Assembly (NCBI RefSeq): GCF_016859285.1
Contig: NC_053412.1
Location: 6,261,789-6,325,788, forward strand
Reading direction: 5' to 3'
DNA length: 64,000 nucleotides
Origin: Xiphias gladius
Lineage: Eukaryota; Chordata; Actinopteri; Istiophoriformes; Xiphiidae
Positions 24,056-34,912 of the stretch are shown here, piece after piece. Every line of letters starts with the position of its first letter. The first letter of the stretch is position 1. The translations under genes and the position numbers were made by a program. A model generated the notes under the pieces. That model did no database searches. It saw only the letters and a list, made by a program, of their open reading frames with translations, and had not been told where the DNA came from.

Positions 24056-25874
24056 TTAACATTGGTCAAAATCAAGTCTTCCAGCTGTTGAAGGTGACAG
24101 CTCTGGGTGGTCGCTTTCTTTATTTCTCTCGGGAGGTGTCCGTTGTCTGATCTGATCATTCTCCTGTGTGACTAGAGCTTTTTGGGTTCTAAAATAAAAA
24201 CAGAACATTTCATTTTCACACAAACAATGTCTCGTTATTCAGTCAAAATTACATAAACAACTCATTCTAAACTGGTGAAAGTGAGGCGAGTTGTAAGGTA
24301 TAGAATCTGACAACATACAACCAAGTGAATACGGTTTAAATGGGTTTGGGATTTTGCAAGTGAACAGTAAACGTAGAAACAGTGTCTTACATATTGTTGA
24401 CTGTGGTCTGAGGCATCTCACTCATCTCCAGGTCGCTGTGTGACAGACTGAAGGATTTAACAACAGTTAAAACTGGACAAATACTTGTTAACTCTAATAG
24501 ACTCAGACACAGGTATTACAACAACACAGATATTGGTTTAAAGAAGTACCTGTTGTCATGTTTTTGTTTAAGGCGGACAGCGATGGCTGTGGCAACGCAA
24601 CCAGAGGCAACTACCACAATCCAAGTCCTGACTTTGAGAAAAAAGGGGGAACAGCTGTTGATACGATACACTCAAGAAAAAATAAAGCCACAACAGATCA
24701 AATGAGAACACTGACTTGAGACCATCTAAATATTGACTTACTGAAGTCTCTGTGATCAGATCCAGATTCTTTATCCAAACCTGGAAAAAGTTAATTACTT
24801 TGTGATTCTGATGTTTTATTATCGGTCTACGAATCTGTAGCTTTGGAAGTGCTTCTCACCATCGGCAGGCGCCGGTTTGACCTCAGGAATCATCATAAAC
24901 ACCTCTTTCTGGCCAGAGAGCACTCGCGCCGCGCATCCCACCTGTGCGCTGTTGTCATGGAAACCTGACAGCACAGCTGTGGCGGTGACAGTCACCGCAC
25001 CGTTGGTGCCGTTGACGCTGACAGCCTTGTAGCGGGAGAAGTCGAGGTCTCGTCGCGTGACACTCAGTGTTACTGTTGGAGCAGGTCGTCCTGTGGCCGA
25101 GCAGGACACAACTGACCCTTCAGTGGAGTCTGACTGTCTGACGTGTAGAATGGGCTCGTGCAGCTCTGCCAAGAAAAGATATTTAAGAAGCACGTGTAGT
25201 AAGTTGTTACACAGACATGAGCCTCTGATATGATACTTTTTGTCCAGAATGTTAGTTTGTATGTGGCACTAGCGTCACCTGCTACTGGTGATGTGCACAA
25301 AATGCTCAGTTACAGTCAGGTCCTTACCATAGAGTTGGAGGCAGGTTCTACCGGTGAGAGCACCATCAGGATAAGTGTTAAACAGACAGAGATAGCAGCC
25401 TTCATCCTGCTCCGTCACATTTCTGAGAACTATGGAGCTGTTCTGCAGTCCGGCGTCTTTAATCTCCACTTTACCTCTAAAGTCGGGATTCACTCTGTGG
25501 CCAAAGTATTTGTTGTGGGTGGCAAGATTCTTCTCTCCCTCAGATAAATCTTTCTGCCATGTGACTTGAAGAACATCTCTGGTTTGTATGAGCTGGCAGT
25601 TTAAACATGCATCATCTCCCACTGCTGCCACCACAGTCTGCTCTGTCTGTACCAGAGGTGTTACACCTGCATGGAGGAAACACATGCAGCAGGTAAACTG
25701 AGCACTGTTGCTACGAATGAAACTAAGTTTCAGGTTCAATCCATCCACAACAAATAAGTTTCAATCAACCAAACCGTGTGATATTATTACAGATTTCAAC
25801 TCTTCCGTCCTACCTTCTGGAAAAACCCCCAACACAAAAATGAGATGAATAACTACAACTGCACCGTTTGACAT
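24056..25874 (-). CDS. CD200-like membrane glycoprotein, array copy E (short-tail class)
   Basis: Exons: signal 25814-25874, V 25328-25666, C 24860-25165, linker 24742-24780, TM 24550-24631, tail 24391-24447 and 24056-24188; all phases fit and give 338 aa. The signal, V and C exons are almost identical to copy A, with the same ACLNC, VTWQ, DEGCYLC and CSATGRPAP motifs. From the linker on the gene differs. The linker reads LDKESGSDHRDF, the membrane exon is shorter (WIVVVASGCVATAIAV then RLKQKHDNR), and the tail of about 63 residues has no tyrosine and contains SHSDLEMSEMPQTTVNN and PPERNKESDHPELSPS. The hydrophobic core is about 17 residues, short for a TM helix. Tail sequences align only loosely with those of A. 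Likely a functional surface glycoprotein of the same family with different cytoplasmic partners. Confidence 0.8.
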
Positions 25875-26190
25875 TGTTGCTGAATAACCGCCACAATTTC
25901 AAACCGTCTGGAACTTAAGACCAGGTGTACACGGGCTAAACCATCTCCATGGGGGGGGTGTCTCAGTTTTAACGCATCAATTTAAAACGCAACTGTCTAT
26001 AGCACAAATATGCACCTCTGTCAGTGATATAAAAGGTGTCAGTAGGATTAAAAGACTCATTTGATGAAATATAACTACTTAAAATGATCTATTAACAGTA
26101 CATGACGCCTGAATATCCCCTAATCCACCGCGCAGTGGAGCGATCCGCTCCCACAATTCATTGAGACAAACATCTGAACATCAGGAATTA

Positions 26191-26201
26191 CTTTCGTTTT
26201 C
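26191..26201 (-). promoter_or_regulatory. ISRE/IRF-like element upstream of copy E
   Basis: GAAAACGAAAG on the minus strand, 317 bp upstream of the copy E ATG, in the same conserved 5' block as before copy A. A TTTATATCACTGACAG block lies between it and the ATG. Confidence 0.5.
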
Positions 26202-27244
26202 GTTAACGGGACGAAAGTGTAAAGCTGTTCAAATAAATACACAAATGAACGAACATAAAACATGAATATATTTAATAAATAAACAAACAGCTTAGTTTTG
26301 GATTTAAAGTCAAATCTGTACATTCTCAGTAACGTAGTACTAAAATCTGCTCTACGTCTGGACGTGCGCAGACAATGTGCGCAACAGCTGTTTATTCCCT
26401 TTAAATGTGGTAAAACTTCACGAACACGACCAGTGACGAAAAGTGTAACTCTGACCACCTTTCTTACGATCCATTTCGAAAAAAAGTACCGACGCTTTTT
26501 CCACATCGACGATGCTGACAGATGAGAAATGACGTGACTGAATCTTAGAAGGTAGATAGGTAGATATTCCTGGACTGAGGAACCGAAAAGTCCACAGCTA
26601 GTACAGTACAGCCTTCCCTGGTGTCTCGACGCTTACTCAGTAAATCTGAAAAAAAACAGGGTCCTCCAGTGACCATGTGGTGCAATTTCAGCTGAAAATC
26701 TGGGAAAGTTTGAAGGTTTGATGGGTTCGTTATTGTTGTTGTTGTTATTAGTATTAACTGTAGAAGCCATAATAACAGTGGCAGCAGTAGCAATAATACC
26801 AACTGTAATTAGCAATGTCCCAGAATCAGATATCAACAAATATCATGGATCTTATGCTCACTGACACTCATACCTCTAATAAGTCAACAGACATCACACT
26901 TTCTTATATAAGTCAGTTTTATTTTCATCGAAACTCTTCCAATATAAAAAAAAAATGCAGTATATAACCAAATAAAATATTATCAAAAAGTCGTAAAAAA
27001 AGATGGTAAAAAACTTAAATACCACAAAAACATCACCATCTCAACTACTATGTACAGTATTCTTCATGAAACGCAGGAAACATTGCCCAAGAACAGGGGC
27101 AGACTTGTAACAGAGTTGTATTGACGGGGGAATACTGCACAAGGATTTTAGTGTCAACTTTCAGGTATTTCAGAAGACTAAGTTTTCTTGTATCTCAAGC
27201 TTTGGTGCAGTTTTGTTCAGGACTGACTGTGTTTTACTGTATAG

Positions 27245-29062
27245 TTAACATTGGTCAAAATCAAGTATTCCAGCTGTTGAAGGTGACAGCTCTGGGTGGT
27301 CGCTTTCTTTATTTCTCTCGGGAGGTGTCCGTTGTCTGATCTGATCATTCTCCTGTGTGACTAGAGCTTTTTGGGTTCTAAAATAAAAACAGAACATTTC
27401 ATTTTCACACAAACAATGTCTCGTTATTCAGTCAAAATTACATAAACAACTCATTCTAAACTGGTGAAAGTGAGGCGAGTTGTAAGGTATAGAATCTGAC
27501 AACATACAACCAAGTGAATACGGTTTAAATGGGTTTGGGATTTTGCAAGTGAACAGTAAACGTAGAAACAGTGTCTTACATATTGTTGACTGTGGTCTGA
27601 GGCATCTCACTCATCTCCAGGTCGCTGTGTGACAGACTGAAGGATTTAACAACAGTTAAAACTGGACAAATACTTGTTAACTCTAATAGACTCAGACACA
27701 GGTATTACAACAACACAGATATTGGTTTAAAGAAGTACCTGTTGTCATGTTTTTGTTTAAGGCGGACAGCGATGGCTGTGGCAACGCAACCAGAGGCAAC
27801 TACCACAATCCAAGTCCCGACTTTGAGAAAAAGGGGGAACAGCTGTTGATACGATACACTCAAGAAAAAATAAAGCCACAACAGATCAAATGAGAACACT
27901 GACTTGAGACCATCTAAATATTGACTTACTGAAGTCTCTGTGATCAGATCCAGATTCTTTATCCAAACCTGGAAAAAGTTAATTACTTTGTGATTCTGAT
28001 GTTTTATTATCGGTCTACGAATCTGTAGCTTTGGAAGTGCTTCTCACCATCGGCAGGCGCCGGTTTGACCTCAGGAATCATCATAAACACCTCTTTCTGG
28101 CCAGAGAGCACTCGCGCCGCGCATCCCACCTGTGCGCTGTTGTCATGGAAACCTGACAGCACAGCTGTGGCAGTGACAGTCACCATACCGTTGGTGCCGT
28201 TGACGCTGACAGCCTTGTAGCGGGAGAAGTCGAGGTCTCGTCGCGTGACACTCAGTGTTACTGTTGGAGCAGGTCGTCCTGTGGCCGAGCAGGACACAAC
28301 TGACTCTTCAGTGGAGTCTGACTGTCTGACGTGTAGAATGGGCTCGTGCAGCTCTGCCAAGAAAAGATATTTAAGAAGCACGTGTAGTAAGTTGTTACAC
28401 AGACATGAGCCTCTGATATGATACTTTTTGTCCAGAATGTTAGTTTGTATGTGGCACTAGAGTCACCTGCTACTGGTGATGTGCACAAAATGCTCAGTTA
28501 CAGTCAGGTCCTTACCATAGAGTTGGAGGCAGGTTCTACCGGTGAGAGCACCATCAGGATAAGTGTTAAACAGACAGAGATAGCAGCCTTCATCCTGCTC
28601 CGTCACATTTCTGAGAACTATGGAGCTGTTCTGCAGTCCGGCGTCTTTAATCTCCACTTTACCTCTAAAGTCGGGATTCACTCTGTGGCCAAAGTATTTG
28701 TTGTGGGTGGCAAGATTCTTCTCTCCCTCAGATAAATCTTTCTGCCATGTGACTTGAAGAACATCTCTGGTTTGTATGAGCTGGCAGTTTAAACATGCAT
28801 CATCTCCCACTGCTGCCACCACAGTCTGCTCTGTCTGTACCAGAGCTGTTACACCTGCATGGAGGAAACACATGCAGCAGGTAAACTGAGCACTGTTGCT
28901 ACGAGTGAAACAAATTTTAAGGTTCAATCCATCCACAACAAATAAGTTTCAATCGACCAAACCGTGTGATATTATTACAGAATTCAACTCTTCCGTCCTA
29001 CCTTCTGGAAAGACCGCCAACACAAAAATGAGATGAATAACTACAACTGCACCGTTTGACAT
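27245..29062 (-). CDS. CD200-like membrane glycoprotein, array copy F (short-tail class)
   Basis: Exons: signal 29002-29062, V 28516-28854, C 28048-28353, linker 27930-27968, TM 27739-27820, tail 27580-27636 and 27245-27377; 338 aa, all frames open. It is a tandem twin of copy E with a few replacements: LAVFPE for LGVFPE in the signal, GVTALVQ for GVTPLVQ at the start of V, STEESVV for STEGSVV and NGMVTV for NGAVTV in the C domain, and TRTW/GTW variants at the start of the TM exon. Some of these are shared with copy B instead of E, which points to sequence exchange inside the array. Its upstream flank is shorter: the conserved 5' block with the ISRE-like site is missing beyond about 29215, so its expression may differ. 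The polyA signal is at 26918-26923. Confidence 0.8.
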
Positions 29063-29721
29063 TGTTGCTGAATAACCGCCAAAATTCAAACCGTCTGGAA
29101 CTTAAGACCAGGTGTACACGGGCTAAACCATCTCCATGGGGGGGGTGTCTCAGTTTTAACGCATCAATTTAAATGCAACTGTCTATAGCACAAATATTCA
29201 CCTCTGTCAGTAGGATTAAAAAGCTCTTTCTTACGATCCATTTCGAAAAAAAGTACTGACGCTTTTTCCACATCGACGATGCTGACAGATGAGAAACACT
29301 GACGTGACTGAATCTTAGTAGGTAGATATTCCTGGACTGATGAACCGAAAAGTCCACAGCTAGTACAGCCTTCCCTGGTGTCTCGACGCTTACTCAGTAA
29401 ATCTGAAAAAAAACAGGGTCCTCCAGTGACCATGTGGTGCAATTTCAGCTGAAAATCTGGGAAAGTTTGAAGGTTTGATGGGTTCGTTATTGTTGTTGTT
29501 ATAACAAAAACATCACCATCTCAACTATGTACAGTATTCTTCATGAAACGCAGGAATCATTGCCCAAGAACAGGGACAGACTTGTAAAAGAGTTGTATTG
29601 ACGGGGGAATGTTGCGCAAGGATTTCAGTGTCAGCTTTCAGGTATTTCAGAAGACTAAGTTTTCTTGTATCTCAAGCTTTGGTGCAGTTTTGTTCAGGAC
29701 TGACTGTGTTTTACTGTATAG

Positions 29722-30412
29722 TTAACATTGGTCAAAATCAAGTATTCCAGCTGTTGAAGGTGACAGCTCTGGGTGGTCGCTTTTTCTTTATTTCTCTCAG
29801 GTGTCCGTTGTCCGATCTGATCGTTCTCCTGTGTGACTAGCGCTTTTTGGGTTCTAAAATAAAAACAGAACATTTCATTTTCACACAAACAATGTCTCGT
29901 TATTCAGTCCAGAATGTCCAGTAGAAGAACATATCTAGTTTGTATGAGCTGGCAGTGTAAACAGGCATCATCTTCCCACTGCTCCCACCACAGTCTGCTC
30001 TGTCTGTACCAGAGCTGTTACACCTGCAGGAAATGATAGTTGATGTGTTGCTTCCACAGAGCATGTGGGAGAAGTTTCAACACGTGGCTGGTCTGGTATG
30101 CGCTAGAATACGCAAGTCCAACTCAGTGGAGTAGGATTTGTTGAGGCTTTTTTGCTTTCCATAATTAAGTATGGATTTAACCACTGACCAGTGCATAAGT
30201 ATCTTCAAAATAAATCACCTGAAATGTAACATAACTACACAACTACAACAAACAAAAGACATACAGACAACACAGTTGTGCTTTCAGTGTAAGACAAAGA
30301 AATTACATAGACCTATATAAAAGTAAAACACAGATTATTCTATCATCTCTTTCTCACCTTTCTGAAAGACTCCCAACACAAAAAGGACGCGCATAACTGT
30401 ACGGTGTGCCAT
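29722..30412 (-). pseudogene. CD200-like copy G, internally deleted
   Basis: Three pieces lie in minus-strand order. A signal exon at 30358-30412 (MAHRTVMRVLFVLGVFQK), diverged from the other copies, has a good donor. The 5' half of a V exon at about 29922-30028 carries a frameshift near the DDAC codons. The last tail exon of the E/F class is at 29722-29853 and has an in-frame TAG near its start. The second half of V, the C, linker and TM exons are gone; the tail exon is followed directly by the V stub. It cannot make a CD200-like protein. The intact and diverged signal exon suggests that this was once a separate older copy. Confidence 0.7.
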
Positions 30413-31868
30413 ACTGCAGACTGTGTCAATTCAAGATGATTCCCCCCCCACATCTCAACGAGAAAATAACTGTCCCTATGCAGCTGCGTGCAGGCACTCA
30501 AATAACTTCCTGGTAAGATGATCACCATGGCTACCCAATATACACCTATTCACGAACAATTTAGCAGTGGCAGTTCACTTACAATCCAACCACTCAGTGC
30601 ACAGAACAAAGGATTTAGATTCAGCGTTTGGTTTTGCTTGTTTGTTGAAGGTAGGGTCGTTTTTTTGATTAGTTCATCAAATTTTATTTTCACACATGAC
30701 ATTTTTAACCTGGTCCGAGGCCTTTCTGACAGCTTGGTGCAGTGAAAAGGGGACGATAAAAAGCCTCCTTTTTTTTTTTTTTTCTCCCTTTTTGAAAACA
30801 TGTATTTGTCCAAAAGGCAGTTTCGACAGCAGGTTTGATCCTGTTGTAGTGAGAGTTCTGCTGGTCAGTTGCATAATGTGAGGAGCCTGCCTCCTTACAG
30901 ATATAATCCAGAAACACAAAAACATTATACACAAGTGAATCACATTTTAATTGAATAAACAATAAATATATGTACAAATTAGGAAATAAATTAAAGATGT
31001 GATCATTAGAAACCGTAAAGAAACTCAATGAACATGACGCCCACCACAGGTTGATACCAGTGTGTGTGTAAGCAACAAATAACATTTGAATTAAACACAA
31101 ACACTGAACACTGTGCAAAACTGCAAGAAAAGTGCAATTAGCAACACAATTAGGAAATAATATGTCTATTATGTAATATATTATGTCTAATTTAAATTTT
31201 ATAGATACATATAGTTATAGATATAAATATCCTAATTTTGGAATAAGATCATCTCAACTATATAGATCACTTAATCAAGTTAATAGTTTTATATTACTTG
31301 TATATTTCTCGGTGAGGACCAATTTTCTTGTGTATGCTACTGTATCCTTCCACTAGATGGTACTGTAGCCATGCCTCCCACAGGCCATGTCCTTGTTTTT
31401 ACTTGCCATCTATCACCAAAACATGTCATCTTGGTACGCCGGTAATCTAGTTAGATTTGCTTGAAGGAAGTCTTAATCATTACGCTGGAATGCAGTCAAT
31501 GTAACACTGAATAAAAGAAGAGTGAACAGTTCTACGTGTGATTAATTATATTGATATTTAGACTAGATAGTATATTTGCCTGCTTTGTCTCACAGTTACA
31601 CTGATCCAATAACCCTACTCCTGAACATTGGTCGTGGTTCCATACATTTTTACATTCGACACAACCTCAACCAACATTTAGCTCGAAGCTTCATAAACAA
31701 AGTTAAAGTGCTGAGTTCTGAAATCTAAAAGAAGTTTGAATTCAACCACTGGAAAAAAAATGGCTCCTGGATAGCTGCGTTTAGCTTAATTCACTGTTAC
31801 ATACCTAAAAACTAAAACAAAAAAAGTGCAGATTTTTATAATGCTTGCATGCTTGAATGTCCACATGG
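30413..31868. other. spacer between copy G and the 279-codon CD200-like gene
   Basis: AT-rich, with a poly-T tract near 30770-30784. It probably includes the 3' UTR of the gene to the right (minus strand). A minus-strand AATAAA lies at 30683-30688. No other gene seen. Confidence 0.45.
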
Positions 31869-34764
31869 TCATAGAACATTTTCATTTCTTCTGTTATCCT
31901 TTAACCTGCCAGGGAGAGATAAAAACAGAGCTTATTCATTCTGTGGGCAGAACATTACTCATCGTGGCAGTGGGGGAATATTTACCTACTAATTACACTA
32001 CTATACATTTAGAGTCGAGCAAATTTCTTACATAGTGTAAAATATATCTCACCTTTTTCTCTTCATTATTGCAGCAGCAACAGTGACGCAGGAGAGAAAT
32101 AGTAGAACAGGAATTACGAGTGCAAACCCTGACCGCCGCTGTCCCTTCCCTGGAGATAAAACAGCACCTGGTTAGTCAGATTCAGTACAGTTATAAGGTA
32201 AATGACATTTCCTCAAAAGAGGAAGGTGGGAATTTTTCATGGTAGCAATCTTACTTTTAAAATGTTGAAACCTAACTTCCCCAGTCTTATGTCATTGTTC
32301 ATCTGTAGCAAGAGGTGCCGCGGCTGCGTGACGAGGGTTTTTTTTCCCTGAGGCCAGAAGTGAAACTGAAACCATCCTAATTTAATGCGTCACTGCCCAG
32401 CTGACTCAGAGGCAGAACAATATTCTGTTTATATTTTTAACTTAGTCAGGCTGTTAGTCTGCATTTTCCGGACCACTTCGCTATTACAGTGCACATAACT
32501 GTCCACCAACGTCCCTGTGACTCAAATGGATTCCTTTTTCTTTCGGTAATGAACACACTGCATGACGTTGATCTCCAGGGGTTTTTCTGGAGTCGCTGGT
32601 CCAGTGAACAATGGGACTAATGATGTGGGAAACAAATAACTAGGCAGCTCCTAATAGTGGTGTGTCTGGATTTTACTAGCCTACAAAGTGAAAAAGCAAT
32701 GATGTTACTGATCGGTAAGTTTGATTTATTTGAGCTATGCAGCAAACATTAACAGTAGCCAGCATTAGTGTGTAAACTGGCACACCAAAGTCAAATGTCC
32801 CTATCATAAACTTTTTTTTTTTTTTTTTTTAATAGTATAGCTCACAACTCTGCCCCTTCATTCCACTGTTAGTCACTTCCTGTCAGTGAGGACGGTCATC
32901 TAGGAAACTGATCCTCCAGTATACCACGACTCCGCCAGGTTGGCTTATTTACTGCTGAACCAGAGCCTAGTTGGAGATGCAACCTGCGCAACCCCACACT
33001 ACACTGCAGCTCCCGTTACTTCACATGCTCGTCAAAAAAAAAAAAAAGTGAAAACAAGTGGACTAATGTACACACCATCATCGTCCTCACGGTCCTTCTC
33101 CGGATGCCCAGCACCTAACGAAAAAGGGATCCTCTCCCACCTCTGTCCCCGCAGCCCACGGTTCAGCACACAGTCCACGTGGCCGGCCCAGTCTGGAGGT
33201 ACTTGCAGAGTGATGTTGTGGCTGCTGGTAAATGTGTGGTCGCCGTTCATCACCGTAGCGGTCTGTGGGAGGTCCGGTTGGGTGGCGCCGGGTGAAATGT
33301 CCCATTCAACGGTCGGGGCCGGTTTACCTGTGGCGCTGCAGCTAAACACAGCCTCCGTGTCTTCGCCCGCGCGTCCACTTCCGGGAACATACGCCGTGTT
33401 CACTGCGGATATTCCTTTGTGGAGAATCGAAAACTCGTCATTTGCGAGAAGCGCGAGCCACTGTGACAAAGGTTGTACGATCCCTTGAACGTCAAACCTC
33501 GACTTGATGCCGTCAGTTACACTTTACAGAATCAGAGCCGTACAGAAAAAGTTGCACAATTAATGTCAAAACTCTAGAGAAAACGTCAACATTTTGGAGG
33601 ACTTTCAGCTGGTAGTATTGCACTCTCTGGATTCTCAATACCTTGTGACTTTATCTCCGCAATTCCGTCCTACTCTCCCCAGAATTATGACCTTAAGTTC
33701 AGAATTTATTCTGAAATCACTGCTGCCATGTACCTTGCACTGTGAGGCAAGTCTGCCTTCTCCTGGACCCATCGGGGTACACATTAAATGAGCAGATGTA
33801 ACAGCTCTCATCTTGCCACGACACGTTCCTCAGACTGATGGATGTCGAGCTGAGGGACGCCTCCGTGAAGCTCAGCTTTCCGCGGTAGGGCTCATTGACT
33901 TGCTGCCCGAACCGCTTGCTGTAGGTTGCCAAGTTGTCTACCGACTCGTCCTTGAAAAGCCTCTGCCACGTGACCTGGAGCACACCTGCCGGGAAGCCAG
34001 GTGCTCATGCTCAAATTACAGTATTTACGGTCAAATCAAAAACAAAAACAAAGAAACAAATCGAAACACAGCTGACGACCGAATGGCGCCAGCTGCTCGA
34101 AAGATATCACAGAGAAATCACAAGGGGTACAACTGTAACGAGTAACACCAAACACTGCAGACAATCACATAAGCAGACAGTTACACCTGCACGATGAAGC
34201 CGCACCTGTCGAGTCTGCCACTGCGCACCCGTAGTGCGCCTCCCCGCCGTAGTCAGCTGTTGTATTTCCATATCCGCTTATCTGCGAGGCTGAGGCTAAA
34301 AATGAAAGCAGCTGCCGAGTTTCAGTAGGGCGCAAAAAAAAATAAATATATATATATATATATATTCGTCTGTGATACAGTTCAGCAGTGCGTGATTAGT
34401 GGATCAGACACAGACTTCCAGCGGGCGTTGAGGAAGAAAATCCATAAAGAAAAACACGGAGCATGTTTTCGGATTTTCAGCCTATCCTTCCGAGCCCTTT
34501 GAACATCTACTACTTTGAATTATGACATTATATTATATATATAATAATGTCTGATATAGACTGAATATAGGCTGCATGATGTTATCGGACCAATAAAAAA
34601 GGCTGCACTATAATAATCATAATAATCATAATAATCATAATAACAATAATAATAATAATAATAATAATAAAACGACTACTACACTCCATATTGAAGGGGT
34701 TATCCACCTTACGGTGTCACTTACCTGTAAACAGCAAACAAATAAACATGAGGATGTGCAACAT
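31869..34764 (-). CDS. CD200/OX-2-like membrane glycoprotein, classical layout, V exon split
   Basis: Six coding exons: signal 34725-34764 (MLHILMFICLLFT), V first part 34206-34295, V second part 33734-33985, C 33091-33414, TM 32053-32149, tail 31869-31905. Phases fit throughout and give 840 bp, 279 aa, close to the 270-280 aa of mammalian CD200. V has AHYGCAVADS, VLQVTWQRL and DESCYICSFNVYPDG; C has CSATGKPAPTVEWD and VDCVLNRG; the TM helix reads FALVIPVLLFLSCVTVAAAI and is followed by MKRKR and a short basic tail LKDNRRNENVL. The last exon has a strong acceptor (TCTCCCTGGCAG). The two V parts are separated by a 220 bp intron (33986-34205) that the array copies and the two-V gene lack. Since 220 is not divisible by three, it must be spliced. 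This is the best candidate for a conventional CD200-type ligand in the window. Confidence 0.8.
32362..32372 (+). promoter_or_regulatory. ISRE-like element in the C-to-TM intron
   Basis: GAAACTGAAAC, a full match to the GAAANNGAAAC consensus, within an intron of the 279-codon CD200-like gene. Intronic position makes its role uncertain. Confidence 0.35.
34347..34670. repeat. AT-rich simple repeats
   Basis: A short (TA)n tract at about 34347-34365 lies in the first intron, and (AAT)n/(AATAATC)n tracts at about 34612-34670 lie just beside the signal exon. Confidence 0.85.
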
Positions 34765-34851
34765 GTTCTTCTACCGCTGTCGGTACAGAGGCGACACACT
34801 TTCAGTTTTGTCACGGAGCAGGCTTTTAAATGAAGAGGACTCATTGAAATT

Positions 34852-34856
<5 letters not shown>

Positions 34857-34912
<56 letters not shown>
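34857..34912. repeat. (TG)n microsatellite
   Basis: About 27 TG units followed by a G-run (34919-34928), roughly 100 bp upstream of the signal exon of the 279-codon CD200-like gene. Confidence 0.95.

Larger units (their letters stand above)
22880..29210. repeat. tandem segmental duplication of about 3.19 kb units carrying copies E and F
   Basis: Matching landmarks repeat with a shift of 3188-3189 bp (E stop 24056 and F stop 27245; E start 25874 and F start 29062). Flanks and introns are nearly identical, so the duplication is recent. A third, internally deleted unit continues at about 29210-30412. Confidence 0.8.

Noticed and set aside
32940-33488. Plus-strand frame of 182 codons
   Set aside because: Antisense shadow of the C-domain exon of the 279-codon CD200-like gene.
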